The notes under the pieces were generated by a model, which saw nothing but the letters and a program-made list of their open reading frames with translations, had not been told where the DNA came from and searched no databases. From assembly GCA_045616665.1 (NCBI GenBank), contig JAZLHE010000114.1:1-64000 (forward strand): a stretch of DNA of 64,000 nucleotides, read 5' to 3'. Shown one piece after another: positions 32,655 through 42,850 of the stretch. Within the stretch, counting starts at the first letter, position 1; each line of letters starts with the position of its first letter. Source of the DNA: RUG11690 sp045616665. GTDB taxonomy: Bacteria > Bacteroidota > Bacteroidia > Bacteroidales > WCHB1-69. The translations under genes and the position numbers were made by a program.

Positions 32655-32673
32655 TTTTCAAAAGTCCCTGACA

Positions 32674-35244
32674 ATGAAAAAAGTTTTCATCTTCGCTTTC
32701 ATCTGCTTGCTTACCGTTTCCCAGGCACACGCTGTCCTTAATGAACGGAATCTGGCTAAAACCCTCGGAGTCCTTCGGGCGGAACTGGAACAAACGTATA
32801 ATCAAGAACAAATAAGATTGGATCGTTTCCAAAAAATGAATCAGGAACAACATGCCAATCTGATTATGATGATGCAGAAAAGTAATCAGATTGCCTTGAT
32901 GCTCTATTCCCAAAACGACGATTTTACCCTTGATATGGCCTACGCTTGCGAAGCCGCTACCGAGCAGTATCACCAGTTGATGTTTCGGCATTTGCCATAC
33001 GCCCAGATGAAAGAGCGTTTGAAGTCTGAAATCGCCAGATACGAAGAGCTGATTAAGTCGTTGCGGGATCTGCCGCCTCGCGTCGGCATTGATGGACAGC
33101 CGTTGAGAATCCCCGATTCCATCAGGCGCAAAATAAATAGTGTCGATACTTCCAAATTATCCCTATATCTCCTTGATGAGGAGGGAATGGAAGATCGTGC
33201 GGCTTGCTTGAAATATGCCGTTTTCCTCCGAAATAATTATCAGAAAATGTTGGATTTGGTGGAACGTGACGAGGAACACTATAATCACGTGACTAAGCGT
33301 GTCAAAGAATTGAATGATTACGCAATGATCCGTTATGAAAAAATCCAACGCAATATTTTTGTTAATGGCGGCGACAATTATTTTACTGTTCTGAAGAAAA
33401 TTAAAAGGTATGCCATTCAAGCCAAACGTGATGCCGACGATAAGTATAAACCCTTGAAGGAAAAGTCTGATTGGCGTGGTCCTGTGATTTTGGGTATCAG
33501 CATTTTTATGCTCTTCTATATCCTTCTTGCCAGTTTGCTGAGTTTTGCCATTATGCGTTGGATAGTGAAAAAACGCCTGCGTGAAGATCGTTTGGATAAA
33601 CACAAGTGGTTTCCCGCTACCGTTGCGTTTGGCGTGGCACTGTTCGCGATTTCCATTATGGTGGCTAAAATTTTTGTGAAGCAGAACTTTATCATTATGG
33701 CCATCGATATTATGATCACTTTCGCTTGGCTGATGGAAGTCATTTTGCTTTCCCTGCTTATTCGTTTGACCGGAAAACAAATTCGTCCGGGAATTAAAGT
33801 GTATATTCCTTTCTTGACGATGTCATTCCTGGTTATCGTGTTTCGTATCATTTTGATTCCGAATAATCTTGTAAATTTGCTTTATCCGCCTATTCTTATC
33901 GCTTTTACTGTTTGGCAATTCATTGTCTTAAAGAAAAATTTGGGTAAATTGCCCGATAGTGACATTATCTACGCGATAATTTCGCTGACGGCAATGATCG
34001 TGTCTTGCGTGGCTTCTTGGTTGGGTTTTGTGCTGTTGGCTGTCCAAATAATGATTTGGTGGATGATTTTATTGACTGCAATTCAGACTATCACTTGCTG
34101 TTACGATTTGGCTAAGAGGTACGAGATGCGCACCTTGGTACGCAAGATTGCCGCACGGAAAAAAATCAAAGTGCTTAACGAAAATGATACGAAGAAATTA
34201 CATAAAAACCTTCGCGTTAAGATGGAAAAAGGAGAGTATATTTCCGATACCTGGTTGCACGATTTTATCTGTCGTGCGTTATTGCCCGTAATGGCTGTGA
34301 TTTCAGTTCCAGCCAGTATCTACTTTGCCGCCGGAATTTTCGAAATGAACTCCATTTGTATAAAAATCTTCTTCTACCCATTTATTGATAAGGCTGGCGT
34401 AATCCAACTCTCCCTCTTCAAGATATGCTTGGTATTGTGCTTGTTCTTTTTCTTCAGGTATTTGAATTATATGGTAAAGGCGTTTTACCATCTCTTTAGA
34501 AAGCGTAAAAGTAAGGATTCCCAATCCTCAAGTAACATTTCCTTGGCCAATAATGTCATTTCTATTGTGGTATGGGGCATTTTTGCCATCTCTTCGTTGG
34601 TAATTTTGCGAGTGCCCAGTAGTGGCATATCTATCGTGATGGCCGGTTTGGCTACCGGTCTCGGCTTTGCAATGAAAGATTTGCTGGAAAACTTCGTCTA
34701 TGGCATTTCGTTGATGACCGGTCGCTTGAGAGTCGGGGACTATATCGAATGCGATGGTATTGAGGGTGAAGTTGACAGTATCAATTATCAAAGCACGCAT
34801 ATTGTGACTATTGATGGTTGCGTGTTGGCTTTTCAAAATTCGGCCCTTTTTAGCAAAAATTTCAAGAATATGACCAGAAATCACGGCTATGTGATGGTAT
34901 CTATTCCTGTTGGCGTGACCTACGGCGTAAATGTGTCTCGGGTTCGTGAAGTTTTGAAAGATGCGATGAAACCTCTGCCTAAAAAGAATAATGCAGGAAA
35001 AGATTATCTTGATGCCAAACAGGGTGTCCAGGTGATTTTTGGCAGTTTTGGCGATAGCAGTGTGAATTTGTTGGTGAGATGTTGGGTGTTGGCAGAAGAA
35101 AAAATCAATTTCATTCCACTGGTCAATGAAGCTATCTATAATGCCTTGAATGAAAATCATATAGAAATTCCGTTCCCGCAACGTGATATTCATGTGCGTC
35201 ATATTGAGATGTCCGAAATTTCAAAAGATCACGGCGAAAATTAG
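32674..35244 (+). CDS. MscS-family mechanosensitive channel, large form
   Basis: This 856-residue protein has a signal peptide (KKVFIFAFICLLTVSQAHA), a long helical periplasmic domain (about 25-255), about ten membrane helices from 265 on and a C-terminal MscS domain (about 640-850). The pore helix is GLATGLGFAMKDLLENFVYG, followed by the beta domain (GDYIECDGIEGEVDSINYQST) and a C-terminal alpha/beta part. Large forms like MscM/MscK release solutes at hypo-osmotic shock. The integrated element ends 19 bp before the start codon and has replaced everything upstream of the -7 box of its promoter. Confidence 0.9.
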   Translation: MKKVFIFAFICLLTVSQAHAVLNERNLAKTLGVLRAELEQTYNQEQIRLDRFQKMNQEQHANLIMMMQKSNQIALMLYSQNDDFTLDMAYACEAATEQYHQLMFRHLPYAQMKERLKSEIARYEELIKSLRDLPPRVGIDGQPLRIPDSIRRKINSVDTSKLSLYLLDEEGMEDRAACLKYAVFLRNNYQKMLDLVERDEEHYNHVTKRVKELNDYAMIRYEKIQRNIFVNGGDNYFTVLKKIKRYAIQAKRDADDKYKPLKEKSDWRGPVILGISIFMLFYILLASLLSFAIMRWIVKKRLREDRLDKHKWFPATVAFGVALFAISIMVAKIFVKQNFIIMAIDIMITFAWLMEVILLSLLIRLTGKQIRPGIKVYIPFLTMSFLVIVFRIILIPNNLVNLLYPPILIAFTVWQFIVLKKNLGKLPDSDIIYAIISLTAMIVSCVASWLGFVLLAVQIMIWWMILLTAIQTITCCYDLAKRYEMRTLVRKIAARKKIKVLNENDTKKLHKNLRVKMEKGEYISDTWLHDFICRALLPVMAVISVPASIYFAAGIFEMNSICIKIFFYPFIDKAGVIQLSLFKICLVLCLFFFFRYLNYMVKAFYHLFRKRKSKDSQSSSNISLANNVISIVVWGIFAISSLVILRVPSSGISIVMAGLATGLGFAMKDLLENFVYGISLMTGRLRVGDYIECDGIEGEVDSINYQSTHIVTIDGCVLAFQNSALFSKNFKNMTRNHGYVMVSIPVGVTYGVNVSRVREVLKDAMKPLPKKNNAGKDYLDAKQGVQVIFGSFGDSSVNLLVRCWVLAEEKINFIPLVNEAIYNALNENHIEIPFPQRDIHVRHIEMSEISKDHGEN

Positions 35245-35574
35245 TTGTGGATGCGTTGTGCCTCACGTCTCAATAAGTATCGTGAGTTCTCAATACTCTG
35301 TCTCTTAATTGTTGTACTGCTTGTAATCTTTTAATTTTAAATCTCGTAATTTTAAAAAGCGATAGCGATGGCAGCGGGCACAAAGTGTCAGACACCAAGC
35401 GAAATAAAGCGACAGTACGACGGCGATGTCTGGAGCCGGACTGCCCGAATCATAGAAAAAAACAACTTCCTATAGCAACTTTTTTTTTGAATATGACCCC
35501 AAAAATGTGGTTAAACTAAAACTATTTTTGTATTTTTGCAATCTTATATTTAGTGTTTTTAAAATTATTGAAAT
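35245..35574. other. Intergenic gap before hutU
   Basis: 330 bp without a gene. The middle (35370-35455) is GC-richer and contains acaaagtgtc followed by cgacagtacg, a pattern also present, on the other strand, in the gap at 57808-57865. The end carries two overlapping -7-like boxes, TATTTTTG at 35523-35530 and 35531-35538, the second 37 bp before hutU. Confidence 0.5.
35531..35538 (+). promoter_or_regulatory. -7 box for hutU
   Basis: TATTTTTG, 36 bp before the ATG at 35575; a second copy lies directly upstream at 35523-35530. Confidence 0.55.
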
Positions 35575-37575
35575 ATGACTTTACAAGAATTTCAGAATGA
35601 CCTTAGACAGGGAATCCCATCTACATTGCCTGCTCCGAAACCATACGATACTTCGGTAAATCACGCACCGAAGAGAAAAGATATTCTGACCAAAAAAGAA
35701 AAACAATTGGCACTTAAGAATGCCTTGCGCTATTTCGATCCTTCGTTGCACGCTCAGTTGGCTCCCGAATTTATGCAGGAACTCCACGATTACGGTCGTA
35801 TTTATATGTACCGTCTTCGTCCTGATTACCCGATGTATGCACGCCCCATTGAGGACTATCCTGCAAAATGCCGTCAGGCCGCAGCCATTATGCTGATGAT
35901 TCAGAACAACCTTGATCCTGCAGTGGCTCAGCATCCGCACGAATTGATTACTTACGGTGGGAATGGTGCCGTTTTCCAGAACTGGGCCCAGTATCGTCTG
36001 GTTATGAAATATTTGTCGGAAATGACAGACGAACAAACTTTGGTGATGTATTCAGGTCACCCAATGGGTTTGTTTCCTTCTCATAAGGACGCTCCTCGTG
36101 TGGTGGTGACCAATGGTATGGTGATTCCGAATTATTCCAAACCTGATCATTGGGAACGCTTCAACGCAATGGGCGTAAGCCAGTATGGCCAAATGACCGC
36201 CGGTTCTTATATGTACATCGGACCTCAGGGTATTGTTCACGGCACTACCATTACTGTGTTGAATGCCTGCCGTAAAATCGGTGGCGGAGCTGCTGGAAAA
36301 TTGTTTGTAACCGCTGGCTTGGGCGGTATGTCTGGAGCACAGCCCAAAGCAGGTGATATCGCAGGTGTAGTTTCCATCACTGCCGAAATCAACCCTTCAG
36401 CCACGCAGAAAAGATTCGAGCAGGGATGGGTAGATGAAGTTTGTGACGATTTGGACGTGCTGATGAAGAAGGTTGAAGAAGCTCGTCAGCAGAAAATCGC
36501 CAAGTCGTTTGCTTACCAAGGAAATATCGTGGATTTATGGGAATACTGCGCTGAACATCATATTCAAGTAGATTTGGGCTCAGACCAAACTTCATTGCAC
36601 AATCCTTGGGCTGGCGGCTATTATCCGGTAGGTTATTCTTTTGAAGATTCTAAACGAATGATGGCGGATGAACCCGAAAAATTCAAGGAAGCGGTTCAGG
36701 CCAGTTTGCGTCGTCACGTGGCCGCTGTCAACAAGTTGGCTGCCAATGGAATGTATTTCTTCGATTATGGTAATGCCTTCCTGTTGGAATCAAGTCGTGC
36801 CGGTGCCGACATTATGAAGGAAGACGGTACTTTCCGTTATCCTTCTTACGTTCAGGATATAATGGGACCTATGTGTTTCGATTACGGCTTCGGTCCTTTC
36901 CGCTGGGTTTGTACTTCCGGCAAGGCAGAAGACCTCGATATGACTGACCAACTTGCTATTGATGTGCTGGAAGAAATTATGAAAAATTCTCCTGCTGAAA
37001 TCCAGCAACAAATGCGCGACAACATCACTTGGATTAAGGGTGCCAAGGCCAACAAACTCGTGGTGGGCTCTCAAGCCCGTATCCTGTATGCCGATGCCGA
37101 AGGCCGTATCAAAATCGCCCAGGCATTCAATGATGCTATCAAGTCCGGCAAACTTTCTGGTCCCGTAGTGTTGGGCCGTGACCATCACGACGTGTCCGGT
37201 ACGGATTCTCCATTTAGAGAAACTTCCAATATTTATGACGGCTCTTCCTTTACAGCCGATATGGCTATACAAAATGTCATTGGAGACTCTTTCCGTGGTG
37301 CCACTTGGGTGTCTATCCATAACGGTGGCGGCGTAGGTTGGGGCGAAGTGATCAACGGCGGCTTTGGTATGCTGTTGGATGGTTCGGCCGATGCTGATCG
37401 CAGATTGCAAAATATGCTCTATTGGGATGTGAACAATGGTATTGCCCGTCGCGCCTGGGCTCGCAACGAGGGGGCTATGTTCGCTATCAAGCGGGCGATG
37501 AGTTTGAATCCCAACTTGAAAGTCACTATCGCCAATATCGCCGATGATCAATTGATTGAACAATTTGTGAAATAA
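35575..37575 (+). CDS. hutU: Urocanate hydratase
   Basis: This 666-residue protein is the Bacteroidota form of urocanase, longer than the approximately 555-residue classical enzyme. It turns urocanate into imidazolone propionate in histidine breakdown, using tightly bound NAD+ as electrophile. Family blocks seen: ELITYGGNGAVFQNWAQYRL, YSGHPMGLFPSHKDAPR, FVTAGLGGMSGAQPKA, FGPFRWVCTSG and VSIHNGGGVGWGEVINGGFG. The other hut genes (hutH, hutI, ftcD) are not next to it, although in Bacteroidota they usually are. A promoter with a -7 box lies 36 bp upstream, and an unrelated lipoprotein gene follows after 17 bp. Confidence 0.95.
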   Translation: MTLQEFQNDLRQGIPSTLPAPKPYDTSVNHAPKRKDILTKKEKQLALKNALRYFDPSLHAQLAPEFMQELHDYGRIYMYRLRPDYPMYARPIEDYPAKCRQAAAIMLMIQNNLDPAVAQHPHELITYGGNGAVFQNWAQYRLVMKYLSEMTDEQTLVMYSGHPMGLFPSHKDAPRVVVTNGMVIPNYSKPDHWERFNAMGVSQYGQMTAGSYMYIGPQGIVHGTTITVLNACRKIGGGAAGKLFVTAGLGGMSGAQPKAGDIAGVVSITAEINPSATQKRFEQGWVDEVCDDLDVLMKKVEEARQQKIAKSFAYQGNIVDLWEYCAEHHIQVDLGSDQTSLHNPWAGGYYPVGYSFEDSKRMMADEPEKFKEAVQASLRRHVAAVNKLAANGMYFFDYGNAFLLESSRAGADIMKEDGTFRYPSYVQDIMGPMCFDYGFGPFRWVCTSGKAEDLDMTDQLAIDVLEEIMKNSPAEIQQQMRDNITWIKGAKANKLVVGSQARILYADAEGRIKIAQAFNDAIKSGKLSGPVVLGRDHHDVSGTDSPFRETSNIYDGSSFTADMAIQNVIGDSFRGATWVSIHNGGGVGWGEVINGGFGMLLDGSADADRRLQNMLYWDVNNGIARRAWARNEGAMFAIKRAMSLNPNLKVTIANIADDQLIEQFVK

Positions 37576-37592
37576 TAAGTCTGGGTTGTCTA

Positions 37593-38492
37593 ATGAATTG
37601 GCTGTTCCGTCATTTGGGAAAATCAATGCTGTGGATGTTTTTCCTGCTGAGCCTGCTCCTATTGGGAGCTTGCCGGCAGAAAAAGACGGATATCGTCATT
37701 GTTCCTGACGCACAGAAAAACCACTTACAACGGAATCATATTTATGGAAAAGTCAAGGAAATCACGAGTTACACTTTGGTCTGCGACCCGAATTTGATGA
37801 CTTCGGACACCTTGGTTTCCGATTCGTTGAGATTTGACACGGCTTATATTTTTATTCAACAATATAGTCCGGATGGTTATCTGTTGGCAACGTATAAATT
37901 GTCTCCACAACATGATACACTGCTCGCCCGTACCTTTTCCTATTATCCAGATGCTCGCCAGAAAGGGTGGTCGGAATATAATTACCAAAACGGAACTCGG
38001 GTGTCGTGCCAGTATGAATACGATATGAATGATTACTTGTCCGCGGAGAAAATCTCTACCGATGATTCTTTGCTGATGAAGACGACGTATAAGACGGACG
38101 GAGCAGGAAATGTCGTGGAGATGCTTCGCCATTATGAGGGCTATTCGCTGAAAAACACGTCCCAGTATAACGAACTGGGTTTGCTGACCCGTATCAACGA
38201 GTACGATCCTTCGGGAAAAGTATATAAATACGTCACGATTGAATATGATAATTATGGCGATGAAGTGAATAGAAGGGCTTTCAAAGGGGAAAACGACCTG
38301 ATTGAATATACCTATACCCAGTATAACCAGGACGGCTCTTTGTTGAAAGTGCTTTTTGAAGACCGAATTCATCATAGTAAGGAACAGTATGATTATTCCG
38401 CCTACGACAGGCAGAAAAATTGGACCATTGAAACAAGAACCAAAGACAAACAATTGATTTATAAAAGAATAAGAAACTACATCTATTATTAA
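37593..38492 (+). CDS. Lipoprotein with YD-like repeats
   Basis: This 299-residue protein has a lipoprotein signal (LWMFFLLSLLLLGACRQ; lipidated Cys near residue 28). The body consists of short repeated strands such as YSPDGYLLATYKL, YEYDMNDYLSAEKIS, YNELGLLTRINEYDPSGKVYKY and YDNYGDEVNRRAF, which are like YD/RHS repeats forming a beta sheet. No enzyme motif is seen. It is expected to be attached to the outer membrane or face the periplasm. Similar lipoproteins are common in Bacteroidota and have no established role. Confidence 0.7.
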   Translation: MNWLFRHLGKSMLWMFFLLSLLLLGACRQKKTDIVIVPDAQKNHLQRNHIYGKVKEITSYTLVCDPNLMTSDTLVSDSLRFDTAYIFIQQYSPDGYLLATYKLSPQHDTLLARTFSYYPDARQKGWSEYNYQNGTRVSCQYEYDMNDYLSAEKISTDDSLLMKTTYKTDGAGNVVEMLRHYEGYSLKNTSQYNELGLLTRINEYDPSGKVYKYVTIEYDNYGDEVNRRAFKGENDLIEYTYTQYNQDGSLLKVLFEDRIHHSKEQYDYSAYDRQKNWTIETRTKDKQLIYKRIRNYIYY

Positions 38493-38515
38493 TCTTATCA
38501 AAATTAATTAAAAAA

Positions 38516-38920
38516 ATGGATTTATCTAAAATTTTATCAGTAACTGGAAAAAGTGGTTTGTTTAAACTTATCTCCCACAACAAAAGCAGTTTTATTGTAG
38601 AATCTTTGACAGATGGTAAGCGTTTGCCCGTTTTCCCCAACGACGGCGTTGCAACGCTTGACAATATATCTATTTTTACTGAAGATGATGACACACCATT
38701 GCAGAATGTGTTTTTGTCTATCTTCAAAAAGGAAAATGGTGCCGTAAGCAATGTGAATCTTTCTGATTCAAAGGCCTTGAAAGCATATTTTGAAGAAATT
38801 CTGCCCAATTATGATCGTGAAAGAGTTTATGTTTCAAATATGAAGAAAGTGGTGCTTTGGTACAATCAACTCATCGAAAAAGGTCTTATCGACGATAAAC
38901 AAGACGAAACAAAGGAATAA
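38516..38920 (+). CDS. DUF5606 family protein
   Basis: This 134-residue cytosolic protein has the DUF5606 start DLSKILSVTGKSGLFKLI and the core FIVESLTDGKRLPVFPNDGVATLDNISIF (split here by function only, one continuous domain). DUF5606 is widespread and single-copy in Bacteroidota, with unknown function. It follows the lipoprotein gene by 23 bp and precedes the next envelope protein by 61 bp, so they may be cotranscribed. Confidence 0.85.
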   Translation: MDLSKILSVTGKSGLFKLISHNKSSFIVESLTDGKRLPVFPNDGVATLDNISIFTEDDDTPLQNVFLSIFKKENGAVSNVNLSDSKALKAYFEEILPNYDRERVYVSNMKKVVLWYNQLIEKGLIDDKQDETKE

Positions 38921-38981
38921 TCGAATAGACGTTTGACCTTCTAATTGGACGAAATATTCTTCTTATTTAAAATCAGTCAAT

Positions 38982-40469
38982 ATGAAAGGAAATACTAACA
39001 CAAAAGCTTGGATTATCACTTCCACCGTGGTTGGAATCGTGCTGATTTTAGCTGCTATCTTTTTCTATCATAATTTTTTTAGACAGACAAAGGCACCTTT
39101 AATTGAAACGGTTCCCGCAGAGGCAGCGTTTGTCTTCGAAATCAACGACAACGAGCAGTTCGTCAAGTCTTCGGCTTCGCTGATGCCGTATTTGACCGAT
39201 TTGTTCGCATTGGACGGTTTGGCTGGTTTTGAGTCTTTCTTGGAAAAAACGGCAAAGAAGAATGAACCAATATTGGTTTCGGGTTTTGTGCAAGATGAAA
39301 AGATTGTTCCAGTGTTTTCCACTCGTATGGACGAACACTATTTTAAGAATCTTTTGAAACTCCTGCAAATAGATCCGCGAAACAATATTAAGTTTGAAGA
39401 ATGCGAAATTTATGCCTACGGTACGCATTATAAGAATTTTAAGTTCGTATTTCATAATAATGTCTTTTCGGTTTCTGAAGATGTTGAATTGTTAAAGAAA
39501 ACTATCGTTCAGTTGAAGTATCCCAAAGGATTGATTCGTGACAAGTCTTTCGGGGAATTGCATCAATTGGTGGAAAAGAACGTGAAACAAAACTGGCTGT
39601 TGCTTAATCCAACGGCGTATGCTCCCTATCTGGCTTCCAAAACCGATGAGTCTGTTCGGTCTTTCGGCGAACAGATTGCGGGAATGGGCGATTGGTGTGC
39701 CTGTCAATTGCGCTTTACCGATGACGAAATGTTCCTTTCGGGTTATATTTATACCGATAATCCGATGGTGCTTAAGTATGAGGATGCCAAGGCAGCAGAG
39801 GAATTTCCGCAACGGATTATTCCTGTGTCGGCAACGTCAATGACTATTGTTGACAATGCCAATCAGCAGTCTATGTCTGAATATGTCAAAAAGGAAAAAT
39901 CGTTGGCCAACGCCGACCAGTTGGGCGACTATCAAAGAATTTCTCCGTTGCAGTCCATTTTCTTTTCGCTGCCGGGTGATTCGCTCACTTATCACTATTG
40001 CGCGCTTAAATTGGATACGCTGAAGGCCTCATTCGCTTCCTTTTTCTCCGACACTTTGTACGCCGATTCACTCTTGCGTTCCACTACCAATGGTATTTAT
40101 CCCTGTGATGCCGTTAATTTTGCCGGTTTGTTTTCAACGAAAGCGCACAATGACGAGTATCGCTATTTTATGCCTGTCAAAGATTATTTCATTTTGGCTG
40201 ATACCACGACAAGCCTGGAATATTATAAGTCGGTCGTGAAAAACGACAACTATGTGGAGTCAAGCAATGCTTACCGTTTTGCGGCCAGCAATACGCCGTC
40301 AGACGCAGTGTTTACTTTTGTTTTCCTCAATAATGACGAAGCATTGGGAAAATATATGAGTGGCGATTTTGTAAAGAAAACGTCTCTGAATAAATTAAAG
40401 GTTATGGTGTTTTCGCATTCTGCACCCGACAAAAAACTGGTGACTTGTAATATCTATATGAAATTCTAA
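38982..40469 (+). CDS. Unknown membrane-anchored protein (DUF3352-like)
   Basis: This 495-residue protein has one N-terminal membrane helix (about 10-30; WIITSTVVGIVLILAAIFFY) and a large exported domain. The segment ETVPAEAAFVFEINDNEQF, then repeated blocks of the type EDVELLKKTIVQL, resembles DUF3352-type proteins, in which two similar halves each hold a beta sheet. No catalytic motif is visible. The stop codon is directly followed by the start of the rsmI-like gene (0 bp), which points to cotranscription. The function is unknown. Confidence 0.65.
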   Translation: MKGNTNTKAWIITSTVVGIVLILAAIFFYHNFFRQTKAPLIETVPAEAAFVFEINDNEQFVKSSASLMPYLTDLFALDGLAGFESFLEKTAKKNEPILVSGFVQDEKIVPVFSTRMDEHYFKNLLKLLQIDPRNNIKFEECEIYAYGTHYKNFKFVFHNNVFSVSEDVELLKKTIVQLKYPKGLIRDKSFGELHQLVEKNVKQNWLLLNPTAYAPYLASKTDESVRSFGEQIAGMGDWCACQLRFTDDEMFLSGYIYTDNPMVLKYEDAKAAEEFPQRIIPVSATSMTIVDNANQQSMSEYVKKEKSLANADQLGDYQRISPLQSIFFSLPGDSLTYHYCALKLDTLKASFASFFSDTLYADSLLRSTTNGIYPCDAVNFAGLFSTKAHNDEYRYFMPVKDYFILADTTTSLEYYKSVVKNDNYVESSNAYRFAASNTPSDAVFTFVFLNNDEALGKYMSGDFVKKTSLNKLKVMVFSHSAPDKKLVTCNIYMKF

Positions 40470-41183
40470 ATGGAAATGGATAAAGGTAAACTGTATTTGA
40501 TACCTTCCCCGCTGGGAGAAAAGGATTTCGGTTATGTCTTCCCGAGTTTTAATTCCGAAATCATCAATTCGATAGATGTCTATATCGTCGAGGATTTGCG
40601 AACAGAACGCCGTTTCTTGAAAAAGTTGGGCATCATTAAACCTATCGACGATTTGGTGTTCTATATTTTAAATGAGCATACGCAAGGCGTTGACCTGAAT
40701 GAATATTTGAAATGCTGTGAAGAAGGTAAAAACGTGGGACTGATTTCCGATGCAGGTACGCCTTGTATAGCCGATCCTGGTAATATCGTGGTGACGAAGG
40801 CTCACCAACTCGGAATTGAAGTGGTCCCTTTAATTGGTCCCAATTCCATCGTTCTTGCCTTGATGGCTTCGGGTTTTAATGGCCAGAGTTTTGCCTTCAA
40901 CGGTTATCTTCCGGTAGAGCAGGATCGCCGGGAAAGTAAGCTGAAGGAGTTGGAAGCCAAAATCATCAAAACCAACCAAACACAGTTGTTTATTGAAACA
41001 CCTTATCGAAACAATCACATTTTTCAGTCTATTTTGCGTGTGTGTCAGCCGAATACTCGCTTGTGCATTGCCTGCAATATGGCCACTGATGAACAGTTCG
41101 TCAAGTCTCAGTCGGTTTCACGTTGGAAAAAGGAACAGATTGATTTGCATAAAAAACCCACGGTCTTTGTCTTGGGTCGTTAA
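40470..41183 (+). CDS. RsmI-like SAM-dependent methyltransferase
   Basis: This 237-residue protein is a tetrapyrrole-methylase-fold enzyme. It shows YLIPSPLGEKDF at the start, VYIVEDLRTERRFLKKLG, the SAM-binding LISDAGTPCIADPG (about 90-103) and PLIGPNSIVLALMASGFNGQSF. RsmI 2'-O-methylates C1402 of 16S rRNA. The Bacteroidota protein is shorter than E. coli RsmI (286) and diverges in its N-terminal part, so the exact target is not certain. A second in-frame ATG is at 40476. Confidence 0.85.
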   Translation: MEMDKGKLYLIPSPLGEKDFGYVFPSFNSEIINSIDVYIVEDLRTERRFLKKLGIIKPIDDLVFYILNEHTQGVDLNEYLKCCEEGKNVGLISDAGTPCIADPGNIVVTKAHQLGIEVVPLIGPNSIVLALMASGFNGQSFAFNGYLPVEQDRRESKLKELEAKIIKTNQTQLFIETPYRNNHIFQSILRVCQPNTRLCIACNMATDEQFVKSQSVSRWKKEQIDLHKKPTVFVLGR

Positions 41184-41234
41184 AATTTGACTATTATTTG
41201 AATTAATATATAAACTTTTTAATCTAAAAAAGAT

Positions 41235-42770
41235 ATGAAACGAGCATTGGTAAGTGTTAGTGACAAGACAAATTTGATTCCATTTGTCAAATCCCTAATC
41301 GAAAACGGATATGAAATTATTTCCACGGGAGGTACGCAAAAAGCCATTGAACAAGCAGGATTGCCCGTGATGGGCATCAGCGAGGTGACGGGCTTTCCCG
41401 AAATTATGGACGGCCGCGTGAAAACGCTGCATCCTATGGTTCACGGTGGTTTGCTGTCGGTTCGTACCAACCCCAAGCATCAGGAGGAAATGAAGAAAAA
41501 CGGAATTCAGTACATCGATATGGTGGTGGTGAACCTTTATCCGTTTAAGCAGACGATTGAAAAGGAAAACGTTACTTTTGCCGATGCCATTGAAAATATT
41601 GATATCGGTGGCCCCAGTATGTTGCGTAGTGCTGCCAAAAATCATCAGTTTGTGACGGTGGTTTGCGATGCTGCCGATTACGATTTGGTGCTGGCTGAAA
41701 TCAAGGCCAATGGCGATACGACCATTGAAACGCGTTCACGCTTGGCTGCCAAGGTGTTCCGTCATACCGCTGCCTACGATGCGATGATTGCCAAGTATTT
41801 GACGGATAGGGTAGGAGAAGAAAATCCTGAAAATATGACGCTGACGTTTACCCATAAACAGTCCTTGCGTTATGGCGAGAATCCGCACCAAAAAGCCACG
41901 TTCTATGCTGGTAAGAAGCAAGGGTATTCCGTGGCTTGGGCTACGCAATTACATGGTAAGGAATTGTCATACAATAATATACAGGATGCCGATGCTACCT
42001 TGCAGATTCTGCGTGAATTTGACGAACCCACGGTGGTTGCCGTTAAACACAAAAATCCATGTGGAGTGGGTATTGGCAAGGATGTGATGGAAGCCTGGAC
42101 TCGTTGCTATGAAGCCGACAAGGTTTCTATTTTTGGCGGTATCGTGGCTACCAACCAAACCATTGACGAGGCCGCCGCTGTCGCTATGAAGCCCGTATTC
42201 TTGGAAATCATCCTGGCTCCGGCCTTTACTCCGGAAGCTTTGGCGGTTTTGACTGTCAAAAAGAATATCAGACTGATGACTTTTGATATGGATAAAGCTA
42301 AGTCTGATGATAAGATGTTTATCAGCGTAACAGGTGGTATGTTGATGCAAAACATTGATCGTGCGGGTGCCGAAGATTATCAGATTAATGTAGTGACCAA
42401 AAAGCAGCCCACCGAAGAAGAAATGCGTGATTTGTTGTTCGGAATGAAGGTTTGCAAACACGTGAAATCCAATGCCATCTTGTTGGCAAAAGACCAAAAG
42501 ACCATAGGCGTGGGTGCAGGACAGATGAATCGTGTGGGGTCTGCCCATATTGCCCTCGAACAAGCCAAGGAAGCCGGACATACCAGCGGTATCTGCCTTG
42601 CCAGCGACGCCTTCTTCCCCTTTGACGACGTGGTTCGTATGGCTGCCCAATATGGCGTAACCGCTATTATCCAGCCTGGCGGCTCTGTCCGTGACGAAGA
42701 CTCTATTAAGGCCTGTGACGAACTGGGCATTGCAATGATTTTTACTGGCGTAAGACATTTTCGTCACTAA
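41235..42770 (+). CDS. purH: Bifunctional IMP cyclohydrolase/AICAR formyltransferase
   Basis: This 511-residue protein catalyses the last two steps of IMP synthesis. The N-terminal cyclohydrolase (MGS-like) domain runs to about 195 with IISTGGTQKAIEQAG, VTGFPEIMDGRVKTLHP and IDIGGPSMLRSAAKNH. The C-terminal AICAR formyltransferase has LRYGENPHQKA, VVAVKHKNPCGVG and GAGQMNRVGSA, and ends MIFTGVRHFRH, as is standard. All catalytic motifs and the length are normal. It stands alone with 51 bp upstream and 80 bp downstream. Confidence 0.97.
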   Translation: MKRALVSVSDKTNLIPFVKSLIENGYEIISTGGTQKAIEQAGLPVMGISEVTGFPEIMDGRVKTLHPMVHGGLLSVRTNPKHQEEMKKNGIQYIDMVVVNLYPFKQTIEKENVTFADAIENIDIGGPSMLRSAAKNHQFVTVVCDAADYDLVLAEIKANGDTTIETRSRLAAKVFRHTAAYDAMIAKYLTDRVGEENPENMTLTFTHKQSLRYGENPHQKATFYAGKKQGYSVAWATQLHGKELSYNNIQDADATLQILREFDEPTVVAVKHKNPCGVGIGKDVMEAWTRCYEADKVSIFGGIVATNQTIDEAAAVAMKPVFLEIILAPAFTPEALAVLTVKKNIRLMTFDMDKAKSDDKMFISVTGGMLMQNIDRAGAEDYQINVVTKKQPTEEEMRDLLFGMKVCKHVKSNAILLAKDQKTIGVGAGQMNRVGSAHIALEQAKEAGHTSGICLASDAFFPFDDVVRMAAQYGVTAIIQPGGSVRDEDSIKACDELGIAMIFTGVRHFRH

Positions 42771-42850
42771 TTTATATTGGTATTGATTTGGAAATCAGGG
42801 AGTTGAAGATGTTTTTGACTTCTTGATTTCTTTGTTGCAGATAGTCGTTT

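Noticed and set aside
27745..32673. The element as the cause of the S10 operon split
   Set aside because: A good terminator stands between rpsS and the left core, and the gene right of the element is an MscS channel with a core-derived promoter, not rplV. The split came first.
34303..34524. 73-residue minus-strand frame with a protein-like sequence
   Set aside because: Antisense to the transmembrane part of the MscS-type gene; acidic codons simply mirror hydrophobic codons on the other strand.
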